Positions 7,294 through 14,379 of a stretch of 20,449 bases of DNA are shown here, in pieces (within the stretch, counting starts at the first letter, position 1; every line of letters starts with the position of its first letter). Under the pieces are notes generated by a model. That model ran no database searches and was not told the DNA's origin. It was given only the letters and a program-made list of their open reading frames with translations. The position numbers and the translations under genes are program-made. Source of the stretch: RXIX01 sp003989075 (GTDB taxonomy: Bacteria > Pseudomonadota > Gammaproteobacteria > Competibacterales > Competibacteraceae); assembly GCA_029780415.1 (NCBI GenBank), contig JAKOYN010000063.1, forward strand, positions 1 to 20,449, read 5' to 3'.

Positions 7294-9261
7294 TCACGGT
7301 TCCAGGGCCAAGCGGAATCCCAGATCGAATTTGCGATATTCCGGCGCCGCCGGGAACCGATAGGCAAAGCGCACCAGACCCGGATAATCGGACCAGGAGC
7401 CACCACGCAACACCCGCCGGCCGCCTGCAACCACAGTCGCCTCGGCACAGCGGTTCTCGCCACCTGCATAGCCACTGTCGTAATCCGAGCAGGTCCATTC
7501 GGCGACATTGCCGAGCATGTCGTACAGACCCAGGCTGTTGGCGGCGTACTGGCCCACCGGCGCGACCACCACCTGACCATCGGCACAGGGATAGTTGGCC
7601 CAGTTGAAGGGCTGGGACTTGCGCGCGGTTTCGTCGTAGATATTGGCATAGCGGCAGGCCTGGTTCGAATCCTCGTCCCAGGAGCGCGACGCGGTCTGCC
7701 CGGCGCGGGCTGCGTATTCCCACTCTGCCTCGGTCGGCAACCGATAGCGCAGTCCAGTCTGCCCGCTCAGCCAGGCGGCATAGGCGACAGCTTCGCGCCA
7801 GCTGATCCGCACCACCGGCTGATTATCCTCGTTGAGGCTGTAGGATTCGTAGCGGCCGCTGTCGTGGTTAGCGTTGAAGCGCCGGTACTGGCCGTTGGTC
7901 ACCTCGGTGGCACCGATCCAGAAGCCGTTCAGACACACCCGGTGCAGGCGCTCGTTGGAGCTGCGATCTTTCTCGGATTCGGGACTGCCCATGTCAAAGC
8001 AGCCCGGCGCAACCCAGACAAAGGCCATGCCGGCGCGCGCTTCGGTAAAATTCTGCCCCGGCGTGGGCGCAGCCGGCCGGCTGACAGTGGGCTTGGGCAC
8101 CGGTTTCTCCACCGGCTCCGGCAGCTTCGGCGGCGCGGACTCCGGCGCGGCGCCCCACCACCACCAGGCACCGCCTCCCACGCCCAGCAGGCTGGCAGCC
8201 AGCGCTGCGGCCAGTATCCAGGCCCGGCGCGGCGTAGACGTGGACGCCGGCGGTGGATTGACGCTGGGACCAATCGGTGGACGGGGCCGCTCGCCGCTGC
8301 GGTGCAATTCCGAGCGCAGCGATAGATCCAGCTTCACCGTGCGTTCGCTGTCATCCTCGGCAATCGGCGCTTCCAGTGCCGTGCGCATCTGCGCGATCGA
8401 CTGAAAGCGCTTTTCCGGCCGCACCGCCATCGCCCGATCGATCAGGCGCAACAGCGCCGGGCTGTAGCGGCCGGCGGCGGCTTCTTCGGCCGGCTGCAGC
8501 GGATCATCAAGCACCCGCGCTGGCGCCTCGATCGGCGGGCGACCGGTCACGCAGTGGTAAAGCACCGCGCCGAGCGCGTAGATATCGGTCCAGGGCCCGT
8601 AGCCCTTGCCATCGACCAGATACTGCTCGATGGGTGAATAGCCGGGCGAAAACACACTGGTGACGCTCTTGCTGCGCCGGCCGAGCGCCTGTCGAGCGGC
8701 ACCAAAGTCGATCACGATGGTGCGCCCATCGGAACGCCGGTAGAGATTGGCCGGTTTCAGATCCCGGTGCAGATAGCCCAGAGCATGCACCGCATCCAGC
8801 GCGGGCAGCACATCGTTGACCAGGGCGCGCACCCGCTCTTCGGGCAGGGTGCTTTCCTTAATCAGGGCCTGACTGAGCGGCTCGCCATCTTCGTAGTCCA
8901 TGACAATGTAGGCGGTGCCGTTCGCCTCGAAGAAATCGCGCACCCGCACCACACCGGGGTGATTGACCTGCGCCAGAATGCGCGCCTCGTTGAGGAAACG
9001 CTCCAGGCCCCAGGCGTAGCAGGCTTCCTCACCCACCTCCGAGGTCGGCAAGGCACCCTGGGTATTGGCCAGGACGTTGATCTCGTCACGATCCCGGTAG
9101 GACCACTCGACGGGAAAATACTCCTTGACGGCTGCGCGGGTGCGCAGCGCTTCGTGGACAGCCTTGTAGGTGATGCCGAACCCGCCGGCGCCGAGCACTG
9201 ATTCGATCCGGTACTGGTGCAGGCGATAACCGACGGGCAGCGTATTGGATTTCTTGATCAT
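7294..9261 (-). CDS. Membrane Ser/Thr protein kinase fused to an FGE-sulfatase (SUMF1)-type domain
   Basis: 655 residues. The kinase domain spans about 14-290 with every catalytic landmark present: glycine loop GAGGFG (24-29), ATP-binding Lys46 in AAVKEYFP, catalytic loop HRDLKPAN (165-172), DFG (185-187), and an activation segment rich in Ser/Thr (SKSVTSVFSPGYSP). A Pro-rich juxtamembrane stretch leads to one membrane helix at about 347-368, then a linker and an FGE/SUMF1-type domain at about 410-653 (FVWVAPGCFDMGS, YRLPTEAEWEYAARAG, DMLGNVAEWTCSDY, RRVLRGGSW). The kinase should be cytoplasmic and the FGE-type domain periplasmic. The family's catalytic Cys pair after GGS is absent, so this domain more likely binds a ligand or protein. 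ATG at 9261 has AGGA four bases upstream. The gene lies between the pseudokinase-FGE and PEGA genes on one strand. Confidence 0.9.
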   Translation of the reverse strand: MIKKSNTLPVGYRLHQYRIESVLGAGGFGITYKAVHEALRTRAAVKEYFPVEWSYRDRDEINVLANTQGALPTSEVGEEACYAWGLERFLNEARILAQVNHPGVVRVRDFFEANGTAYIVMDYEDGEPLSQALIKESTLPEERVRALVNDVLPALDAVHALGYLHRDLKPANLYRRSDGRTIVIDFGAARQALGRRSKSVTSVFSPGYSPIEQYLVDGKGYGPWTDIYALGAVLYHCVTGRPPIEAPARVLDDPLQPAEEAAAGRYSPALLRLIDRAMAVRPEKRFQSIAQMRTALEAPIAEDDSERTVKLDLSLRSELHRSGERPRPPIGPSVNPPPASTSTPRRAWILAAALAASLLGVGGGAWWWWGAAPESAPPKLPEPVEKPVPKPTVSRPAAPTPGQNFTEARAGMAFVWVAPGCFDMGSPESEKDRSSNERLHRVCLNGFWIGATEVTNGQYRRFNANHDSGRYESYSLNEDNQPVVRISWREAVAYAAWLSGQTGLRYRLPTEAEWEYAARAGQTASRSWDEDSNQACRYANIYDETARKSQPFNWANYPCADGQVVVAPVGQYAANSLGLYDMLGNVAEWTCSDYDSGYAGGENRCAEATVVAGGRRVLRGGSWSDYPGLVRFAYRFPAAPEYRKFDLGFRLALEP

Positions 9262-9467
9262 GGCATCCTATCGTGAAAACGGCCGCTGCGAGGCGCCCGG
9301 TTGGGGGCGGCGCGATCGTGGTGCACCAGCGCATAAAGCCGGCAATCCGATTACCTCGATCAAGCCTGCCGAATGCCCCATTTTAACGATCTCTGCTGCG
9401 CACGCACACCAGCAGCGCTGGTCCGAACTGTCGCCCGGACACACGATACTCCCGGTGCCTGCGCTGT
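9262..9467. other. 206-base gap between the two FGE-fusion genes
   Basis: No gene was seen here. It holds the leader of the kinase gene and a short inverted repeat ACCAGC-AGC-GCTGGT at 9408-9422 without a T run. On the minus strand no convincing -35/-10 pair was found, so a separate promoter for the kinase gene cannot be claimed. Confidence 0.4.
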
Positions 9468-12077
9468 TCACGGCAGCTCCCGCACCAGACGAAACCCCTG
9501 AAAGTAGTCCTGAAAATCGGTGCGGCCCCGGTGCCGGTCTGCCGAGCGGACATTGCGCGGCTCGTCATTCCAGGAGCCACCACGGGAAACGAAGGCGGCA
9601 TCACCCGCCGGCTCTTCACAGCTTTGCACCGGCGAACGATACCCAGGATCGTACAGGGTACAGGTCCATTCCAGCACGTTGCCGGCCATATCGTACAGGC
9701 CAAAATCATTGCTGCGGTAACTGCCTACTGGCGCGGTGTAGACCTGGCCATCGCGGCACTGCATCACAGACCAGCCAACGAACACCTTTTTGCCATCCAG
9801 ATCGGCGGCATTGGCATAGGCACAGCCCTGGTCGGGATTGTCGCCCCAGTAGCGGCTGCTGGTGGTACCAGCGCGTGCTGCGTACTCCCATTCCGCTTCG
9901 GTCGGCAGGCGATAGCGCTGACCGGTCTGCTGCGACAGCCAGGCTGCATAGTCGGTCGCGTTCTGCCAGGTGACATTGATCACCGGGCGCCGGCCACGTC
10001 CCCAGCCCTGGTCGGCGGGCAGCGGTCGCCCGGTGGCACTGGCGAAGCGGTCGTATTCATGAAACATCACTTCGTAGCGGCTCATGGCGAACGAACGGCC
10101 GATGCGCACCGGATGCGGTGTTTCGTCCTCGTAGCGGCCACGCTCATGCGGCGGCGAGCCCATCAGGAAACTGCCAGCCGGGATAATCACCATCTCCGGT
10201 CCGGGCGAGCCATCGCCGAGACGGTCACGAATCACCGGATTGCCAGGCACCAGGCGTTCCAGCGCCGCCTCGGCCTCGGCACGGTAGCCACAGGCCGCGC
10301 CACAGCGATCCAGATAGGCCCAAAGTGCGCGGCGGGTGTTCATGCGCCGCGCGGCTGTGAAGGCATCACGATCCTGCTGACGCTCGCGTGCGACACTCTC
10401 GGCACGACGCAGATCCTGCATCAGGGCGATCAATTCCGGGGCATCCGGCTGCAGGGCGAGCGCCTTGCGCAGCCAGCGATCGGCATTGGCCAGATCCTGC
10501 TGTTCCAGGCTGCGCTGGACCAGCATTGTCCAGCCGTTCACCAGCCGCTGCCGGCCACTGACCTTAAGCGGATCGTCGGGTATCAGACGTTCCAGCGCTT
10601 CCAGCCGTGCCAGTGCCTCATCGCCGGCATCACCGCGCCCCTGCTGCTCCAGAGTCTGGACCAGCAGCTCGAAACGACGCCGCAATGCACCAGCCTGTTC
10701 CTCGACATCCAGACGATGCAACATCTCGCGCGCATCCTGGCCATAACCGCAGCGCGGGCAGCGTTGCAGATACAGCATATAGGCAGCACGGTCGCCCACC
10801 CGTCGCGCGGCTTCAAACGCGCGCCGATCGGCTTCGCGTTCCGCTTCCTGCAGCGGCGCCGACCACTCAGTCGGCGGCACCGACGGTTCGACAGGGGTCC
10901 CGGTGACCGCGGGCACTTCCAGCGGCAGCGCCCCATCACGAACCATGAAGACGTAGACGCCCAGCAGTGCCAGCACCAGCAGCACCACGATCGCACCCCA
11001 GCGCCAGGCGGGCCACACCACGGCCGCTGCGCGCGCCTGATCCGGGCGCTGTGCATCGTCCAGATCGGCGATGAAACGGCCCGCCTCGATCGGACACAGC
11101 TCGCTCGGATACGCCAGACCCTGGCGCAGACGCCGCCAGGCCTCATCAGTCAGGCCGGCTGGCCGCGCCACCACATTCGGATATTGCGCTATAACCTCAT
11201 GGGCGCTGTGCCCGGACAGCAGCTGATAGGCAAGCAACGCCAGAGCGTAGACATCGCGGCGGTACAGCGTCTCAGCAGACACCGCTTCGCTGCTCCCCTC
11301 GGCGCCCGTATCGCCACTCAGCCCAGTAGCGCCAAACAGCACGCTGCGCGGCTCGCGCGGTTCGACGGCCAGGCCAAAGCCCAGCAGCAGCACCATGCCC
11401 TGCGGATTCACACACACGGTGTCACTGTCCAGATGCTGATGGGCAATGCGGTGCTCGATGCGGGCATAGTCCAGCGCTGCAGCGACCGGACGCAGCCAGC
11501 GCAACACCGTCTCCCAGGGAAACCCCTGCGCACCCTGTTCCTTGAGCAGTTGGGTCAGAGTGCGGTAGCGCAGTGGATCGACATAGTCCATCTCGGCGAA
11601 GGGCCAGCCGTCGGCACCGCTGCGCCAGCCCTGCACGGCGACAATGTGCGGATGGCGCAGCTTGGTGGCCAGCTCGACCCGCGCCCGGACCTTGGTCAGA
11701 TAGGCGCGTACCCCGACCAGATCGGCGCGCAACGCCCGTTCCTCGCGGATCACGCCGCGCCCAGCGGCCGGCGCATGGCTCAGCGGCGGAAACACCTTGA
11801 GCGCGCGCAGATTCAGCGCTGAGGGACTGTCGGCGGGCGCTTCCTCGGCGCGCGCCAGCCAGATCCGGCCACTGCCGCTTAGATCCTGCAGCAGACGAAA
11901 GCGACTGCCGGATGGGCCGATAGTCATGCCCGGCGCGAGAGTGTCCGCTCCCGCAGCAACCGGGGCCGCGACCCCGGCTGCCAGCAATTCATCCTGTCGA
12001 CGCGCCAGTGCTTCCGCATCGGGCTGTCCATCCGAGCAGGCTTGTGCCGATTCTTTGAGATGCGTTTCCAGATCCAT
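9468..12077 (-). CDS. Membrane pseudokinase fused to a TPR-like region and an FGE (SUMF1)-type domain
   Basis: 869 residues. A kinase-like domain at about 58-345 keeps the fold signatures, including an ALKVF lysine (Lys94) and an RRDVYALALLAYQLLSG helix. It has lost the catalytic residues: the HRDLKPxN loop is HQHLDSDT (213-220), DFG is GFG (233-235), and the glycine loop is weak (LSGSGRIWLAR). It is therefore predicted not to transfer phosphate. One membrane helix lies at about 359-379. The outer part begins and ends with a repeated motif of about 37 residues (AF-AARR, YL-RC, CGY; near 420-456 and 572-609) around a TPR-like helical region. An FGE/SUMF1-type domain follows at about 625-866 (FLMGSPPHERGRYEDETP, YRLPTEAEWEYAARAG, DMAGNVLEWTC, SRGGSW). 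ATG at 12077 has AGGA three bases upstream. This is the first gene after the promoter at 12144-12172. Confidence 0.85.
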   Translation of the reverse strand: MDLETHLKESAQACSDGQPDAEALARRQDELLAAGVAAPVAAGADTLAPGMTIGPSGSRFRLLQDLSGSGRIWLARAEEAPADSPSALNLRALKVFPPLSHAPAAGRGVIREERALRADLVGVRAYLTKVRARVELATKLRHPHIVAVQGWRSGADGWPFAEMDYVDPLRYRTLTQLLKEQGAQGFPWETVLRWLRPVAAALDYARIEHRIAHQHLDSDTVCVNPQGMVLLLGFGLAVEPREPRSVLFGATGLSGDTGAEGSSEAVSAETLYRRDVYALALLAYQLLSGHSAHEVIAQYPNVVARPAGLTDEAWRRLRQGLAYPSELCPIEAGRFIADLDDAQRPDQARAAAVVWPAWRWGAIVVLLVLALLGVYVFMVRDGALPLEVPAVTGTPVEPSVPPTEWSAPLQEAEREADRRAFEAARRVGDRAAYMLYLQRCPRCGYGQDAREMLHRLDVEEQAGALRRRFELLVQTLEQQGRGDAGDEALARLEALERLIPDDPLKVSGRQRLVNGWTMLVQRSLEQQDLANADRWLRKALALQPDAPELIALMQDLRRAESVARERQQDRDAFTAARRMNTRRALWAYLDRCGAACGYRAEAEAALERLVPGNPVIRDRLGDGSPGPEMVIIPAGSFLMGSPPHERGRYEDETPHPVRIGRSFAMSRYEVMFHEYDRFASATGRPLPADQGWGRGRRPVINVTWQNATDYAAWLSQQTGQRYRLPTEAEWEYAARAGTTSSRYWGDNPDQGCAYANAADLDGKKVFVGWSVMQCRDGQVYTAPVGSYRSNDFGLYDMAGNVLEWTCTLYDPGYRSPVQSCEEPAGDAAFVSRGGSWNDEPRNVRSADRHRGRTDFQDYFQGFRLVRELP

Positions 12078-12143
12078 AGGTCCTGCGTCGAGTCGGTGAC
12101 TGCGAAGGTCGCACCGAGCATGGGGTCCTAAACGGCTACTGCG

Positions 12144-12172
12144 GTATTATTCTCTAAGTCTAGCAGAAGCAA
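12144..12172 (-). promoter_or_regulatory. Sigma70-like promoter of the pseudokinase/kinase/PEGA operon
   Basis: On the minus strand TTGCTT (12172-12167) and TAATAC (12149-12144) are separated by exactly 17 bases. They lie about 70 bases upstream of ATG 12077, in the divergent region facing the PP2C gene. Each box matches the consensus at four of six positions. It is the best promoter candidate for the minus-strand operon. Confidence 0.55.
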
Positions 12173-12197
12173 AAAACCATCCAGCGGCGACTCACTA

Positions 12198-12242
12198 CCG
12201 GTAGGCGCCGCAACACACACAGCGCTTGATGCGCCTAACCGG
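12198..12242. promoter_or_regulatory. Long inverted repeat in the divergent region upstream of the PP2C gene
   Basis: CCGGTAGGCGC (12198-12208) pairs with GCGCCTA-A-CCGG (12231-12242): 11 base pairs with one bulged A (12238) and a 22-base loop. It lies about 25 bases upstream of the minus-strand -35 box and 40 bases before the PP2C start. It could be an operator or an RNA hairpin in the phosphatase leader. There is no T run, so it is not a usual terminator. Confidence 0.45.
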
Positions 12243-12281
12243 CTCGCCCGAACGCCTGCGACCAGGATCCAAGCAGAACCC

Positions 12282-13295
12282 ATGCCACGTCATCACACAT
12301 CGACCATGCACCCCCTGGATGTTCCCCCCACTGTCCCCGCGCTGGACATTGCCGTGCGCTCGCTGCGCTCCCCAACCGGCCAGGGCCGCCGCGAAAACCA
12401 GGATAATTACCTGATCATCGATGAACATGGACAAGCGCGGCTGCTCTGGGCCGAGCAGGAAACTCGCCTGCGACTGACCGACTGGCCGGCCGGGCACCGG
12501 CGATTGGCGGTGCTGGATGGCATGGGCGGCCATAGCCATGGCCGGGAAGCAGCTGAGCAGACCGTCGAGGGCCTGCTCAACATCCCCGCCTGCACGGATC
12601 TGGATACGCTGTCGCGAGCACTCGATGCGCTGCACGAGCGGCTGCACGAACGCTTTCGCGCCGCTGACCTGGAATCGGGCTGCACGCTGGTGATGCTGGA
12701 AATTCCCGCCCATGGACCGGCGCTGCTGTGCCATGTCGGTGACTCGCGCCTGTATGCGATCAGCGCCGACAGCGTCGATTGCCTGACCGTGGATCATGTC
12801 CCGGCCACGCACATGGCCATGCTCGGCCTGATGGGCAGCGCCCAGTGGCGACAACAGGTCCATGCTCAGCGCAGCTCCGAGATCAGTCAGGCCTTCATAC
12901 TCGGCAGTACCCTGGGCGTGCCGCAATTATATGCTGAGACCATTGAAGCCTCCCTGTTCGTCCTGAACGATGGCAACATGCCGCTGTTTCTGCACGGGCT
13001 GGGCGATCGGCGCGCGATCACGCTGGACGAGGACCGGGTCTATCTGCTGGCCAGCGATGGTCTGTGGAATCTGCATCAGCCAAAGGTCTTTGTGCAGCGC
13101 TGGCCGGCGCTGCTCGTGCAGCCACAACAGCCCCTTGACCAGCTGCTGGATCGCCTGCTGGCCGAACTGGCCGACACCATTCGCGCGCAGGGCTGTCAAC
13201 CCGATGACAACAGCACCGTGATCCTGCTGCGCCGTGCGGCTACGGGCGACAGCCCGCCACAGGCCGGCGCGGCGGATTCGTGCCCGGTGGTTTAA
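12282..13295 (+). CDS. PP2C-family Ser/Thr protein phosphatase
   Basis: 337 residues. The metal-binding and catalytic motifs of PP2C/PPM enzymes are present in order: RRENQDN near the N-terminus, VLDGMGGHSHG, a GDSRLY strand, LASDGLW, and DDNSTVIL near the C-terminus. These enzymes use two Mn/Mg ions held by the Asp residues to remove phosphate from Ser/Thr. There is no signal peptide or membrane helix, so it should be cytoplasmic, on the same side as the kinase domains. It is read divergently from the pseudokinase/kinase operon and is the natural antagonist of that kinase (inferred from position). ATG at 12282 has only a distant AGGA 14 bases upstream. A second Met at 12306 is possible but has no better site. 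The segment between VLDGMGG and GDSRLY contains LESGCTLVML, the usual SGTT-like core strand. Confidence 0.9.
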   Translation: MPRHHTSTMHPLDVPPTVPALDIAVRSLRSPTGQGRRENQDNYLIIDEHGQARLLWAEQETRLRLTDWPAGHRRLAVLDGMGGHSHGREAAEQTVEGLLNIPACTDLDTLSRALDALHERLHERFRAADLESGCTLVMLEIPAHGPALLCHVGDSRLYAISADSVDCLTVDHVPATHMAMLGLMGSAQWRQQVHAQRSSEISQAFILGSTLGVPQLYAETIEASLFVLNDGNMPLFLHGLGDRRAITLDEDRVYLLASDGLWNLHQPKVFVQRWPALLVQPQQPLDQLLDRLLAELADTIRAQGCQPDDNSTVILLRRAATGDSPPQAGAADSCPVV

Positions 13296-13310
13296 CCGAT
13301 GGAAGCAACT

Positions 13311-13315
13311 GGAGG
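13311..13315 (+). promoter_or_regulatory. Ribosome binding site that sets the GTG start of the small membrane protein
   Basis: GGAGG, nine bases before GTG 13325 and inside the 29-base gap after the PP2C stop. It favours this start over an in-frame codon at 13280, which lies within the PP2C gene. Confidence 0.65.
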
Positions 13316-13324
13316 GCCGCGCCC

Positions 13325-13669
13325 GTGAAAATCAGGCACATTCTGCTCGCTCTGGGAGCACTGCTGGCGATCGCCTTCATGCAACCGCTGGTAACCTTCC
13401 TGGGAGGACTGACGCTGCTGCTGGGCGCGGGAGCGCTGATCGTGCGCGACCTGTCGCCGAGCGGCCAGGAAGCGCTGGAACGGCGGGTGCTGGGCTGGCT
13501 GCGCCGGGCGCGCGGTGGCCCGCCGAATATCGGGACTGCAGTCGAATCCAGGGCACAACCATCATTGCCGGACATTACCGGGCAGTTGCCGCCGGTGCGG
13601 GTGCGCCGCGCGCGCAAAACTGCGCCCTTGTCCAGGGTCGGCAGTGAGGAAGAACCGGCCGGTGATTGA
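13325..13669 (+). CDS. Small membrane protein, function unknown
   Basis: 114 residues from a GTG start. The N-terminal 40 residues are strongly hydrophobic and probably form two membrane helices (HILLALGALLAIAFM, then PLVTFLGGLTLLLGAGALIV). A basic amphipathic segment follows (EALERRVLGWLRRARGG). The tail is low-complexity, rich in Pro, Arg and Glu, and likely cytoplasmic. I do not recognise a family. It lies 29 bases after the PP2C stop on the same strand, so it is probably co-transcribed with the phosphatase. It might help place the phosphatase at the membrane near the kinases, but that is an inference from position only. Confidence 0.6.
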   Translation: MKIRHILLALGALLAIAFMQPLVTFLGGLTLLLGAGALIVRDLSPSGQEALERRVLGWLRRARGGPPNIGTAVESRAQPSLPDITGQLPPVRVRRARKTAPLSRVGSEEEPAGD

Positions 13670-13697
13670 TATCAGCGACCGGGGAGGAGAAAAACCG

Positions 13698-13722
13698 CTA
13701 CCCGCCAAGGCGCGCCGGGTAG
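13698..13722. terminator. Hairpin between converging genes
   Basis: CTACCCG (13698-13704) pairs with CGGGTAG (13716-13722) around an 11-base GC-rich loop. It lies between the small membrane protein and the DUF465 gene, which converge. There is no clear T run on either strand, so it is at best a weak or Rho-assisted end. Confidence 0.35.
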
Positions 13723-13737
13723 TGGGCATAGCCTAAC

Positions 13738-13986
13738 TCAGGCGTTCATCCGGGCGCGCAAAATGGCGTAAATCTCGTCCTTCAGGTGCAAGCGCTTTTT
13801 CTTCAGCGTTTCCGTGTAGAAATCCGATGGGGTCTCGATTTCCAGTTCGATCCGCTCCACCTCTTCATTAACCACATGATATTCATCGTATAACTGTGAA
13901 AAGCGGGCATCCTCGGCTTTCAGCTCCGCGATACGGTTCTTGTACTCGGGAAATTCGTGGAACAGATCGTGACTCTCACCAAGCAT
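13738..13986 (-). CDS. DUF465 (YdcH-like) small coiled-coil protein
   Basis: 82 residues from ATG 13986. The frame is open further upstream, but AGGAGG at 14000-13995, eight bases before this ATG, fixes the start. The sequence is almost all charged helix and matches the DUF465/YdcH pattern: an N-terminal HDLFHEFPEYKNRIAEL segment, LYDEYHVVNEEVERIE in the middle, and LKKKRLHLKDEIYAILR at the end. Members are short helical-hairpin proteins of about 70-80 residues, widespread in proteobacteria, with no settled function. It is a single-gene unit with a perfect TATAAT -10 box upstream. Confidence 0.85.
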   Translation of the reverse strand: MLGESHDLFHEFPEYKNRIAELKAEDARFSQLYDEYHVVNEEVERIELEIETPSDFYTETLKKKRLHLKDEIYAILRARMNA

Positions 13987-13994
13987 CGGGGTGT

Positions 13995-14000
13995 CCTCCT
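13995..14000 (-). promoter_or_regulatory. Ribosome binding site of the DUF465 gene
   Basis: A perfect AGGAGG on the minus strand, eight bases before ATG 13986. It rejects the longer in-frame start at 14319. Confidence 0.8.
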
Positions 14001-14049
14001 GGTACGGTTTATGGTTTTGTGCTGAACCGATGAACTTTTCACAGGATGA

Positions 14050-14055
14050 ATTATA
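14050..14055 (-). promoter_or_regulatory. -10 box upstream of the DUF465 gene
   Basis: A perfect TATAAT on the minus strand, preceded directly by TTG. It lies 64 bases upstream of the start codon. No good -35 box is found 16-18 bases further up, so the promoter may depend on an activator. Confidence 0.45.
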
Positions 14056-14148
14056 CAAGATCAAAAGCCAGACGTGATGGGCGCGGTATACCCGCACCGG
14101 ACACGCGCGCTGCCAACCCGTATTGCCGAACAACCGAGGTTCACGCCG

Positions 14149-14313
14149 ATGAAAATCCGTATCATCGCCCGCCTGCAGATCCTGACCGGCCTGCTGCTGA
14201 TCCTGGCCGGGAGCAGCCTGAGCGGCTGCAATACCGTCAAGGGCGCGGGCCAGGATATCAAGTCGGCCGGTCAGGCCATTGAGAAAACCGCCCAGCAGAC
14301 CAAGCCCTATTGA
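14149..14313 (+). CDS. Entericidin-like small lipoprotein
   Basis: 54 residues. A short basic start (MKIRIIAR) is followed by a hydrophobic stretch (LQILTGLLLILAG) and the lipobox LSGC, so the mature lipoprotein begins at that Cys. The mature part, CNTVKGAGQDIKSAGQAIEK, is typical of the entericidin EcnA/EcnB family: tiny amphipathic membrane lipoproteins first described as a stress-linked toxin/antidote pair. Only one member is present here. GAGG lies about nine bases before ATG 14149 and supports this start. A longer frame from 14074 has no ribosome site and would bury the signal peptide. It is followed almost directly by the YdcF-like gene. Confidence 0.85.
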   Translation: MKIRIIARLQILTGLLLILAGSSLSGCNTVKGAGQDIKSAGQAIEKTAQQTKPY

Positions 14314-14379
14314 TCCCATCGCCGGCCACCGGGAAGCGCACCGATTGCGACGCTGACCACGCTTGTCAAGCTGCTGCTG

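Noticed and set aside
7147..8325. 392-residue open frame on the plus strand
   Set aside because: It is antisense to the kinase-FGE gene and spans the real gap at 7256-7293. No family is recognisable.
7294..10200. Diversity-generating retroelement target in the FGE-type domains
   Set aside because: C-type-lectin/FGE-like domains are common targets of such elements, but no reverse transcriptase, template repeat or near-identical variable repeat is visible in the window.
9531..11822. 763-residue open frame on the plus strand
   Set aside because: It is antisense to the pseudokinase-FGE gene, with no recognisable domain. The minus strand has clear family motifs.
4838..13295. Type VI secretion post-translational control locus (PpkA/PppA)
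   Set aside because: A kinase plus PP2C pair recalls that pathway, but no structural or other type VI gene is present in the window.
13987..14319. N-terminal extension of the DUF465 gene to 14319
   Set aside because: A perfect AGGAGG at 13995-14000 marks ATG 13986 as the start. The extra residues overlap the entericidin-like gene on the other strand and do not resemble the family.
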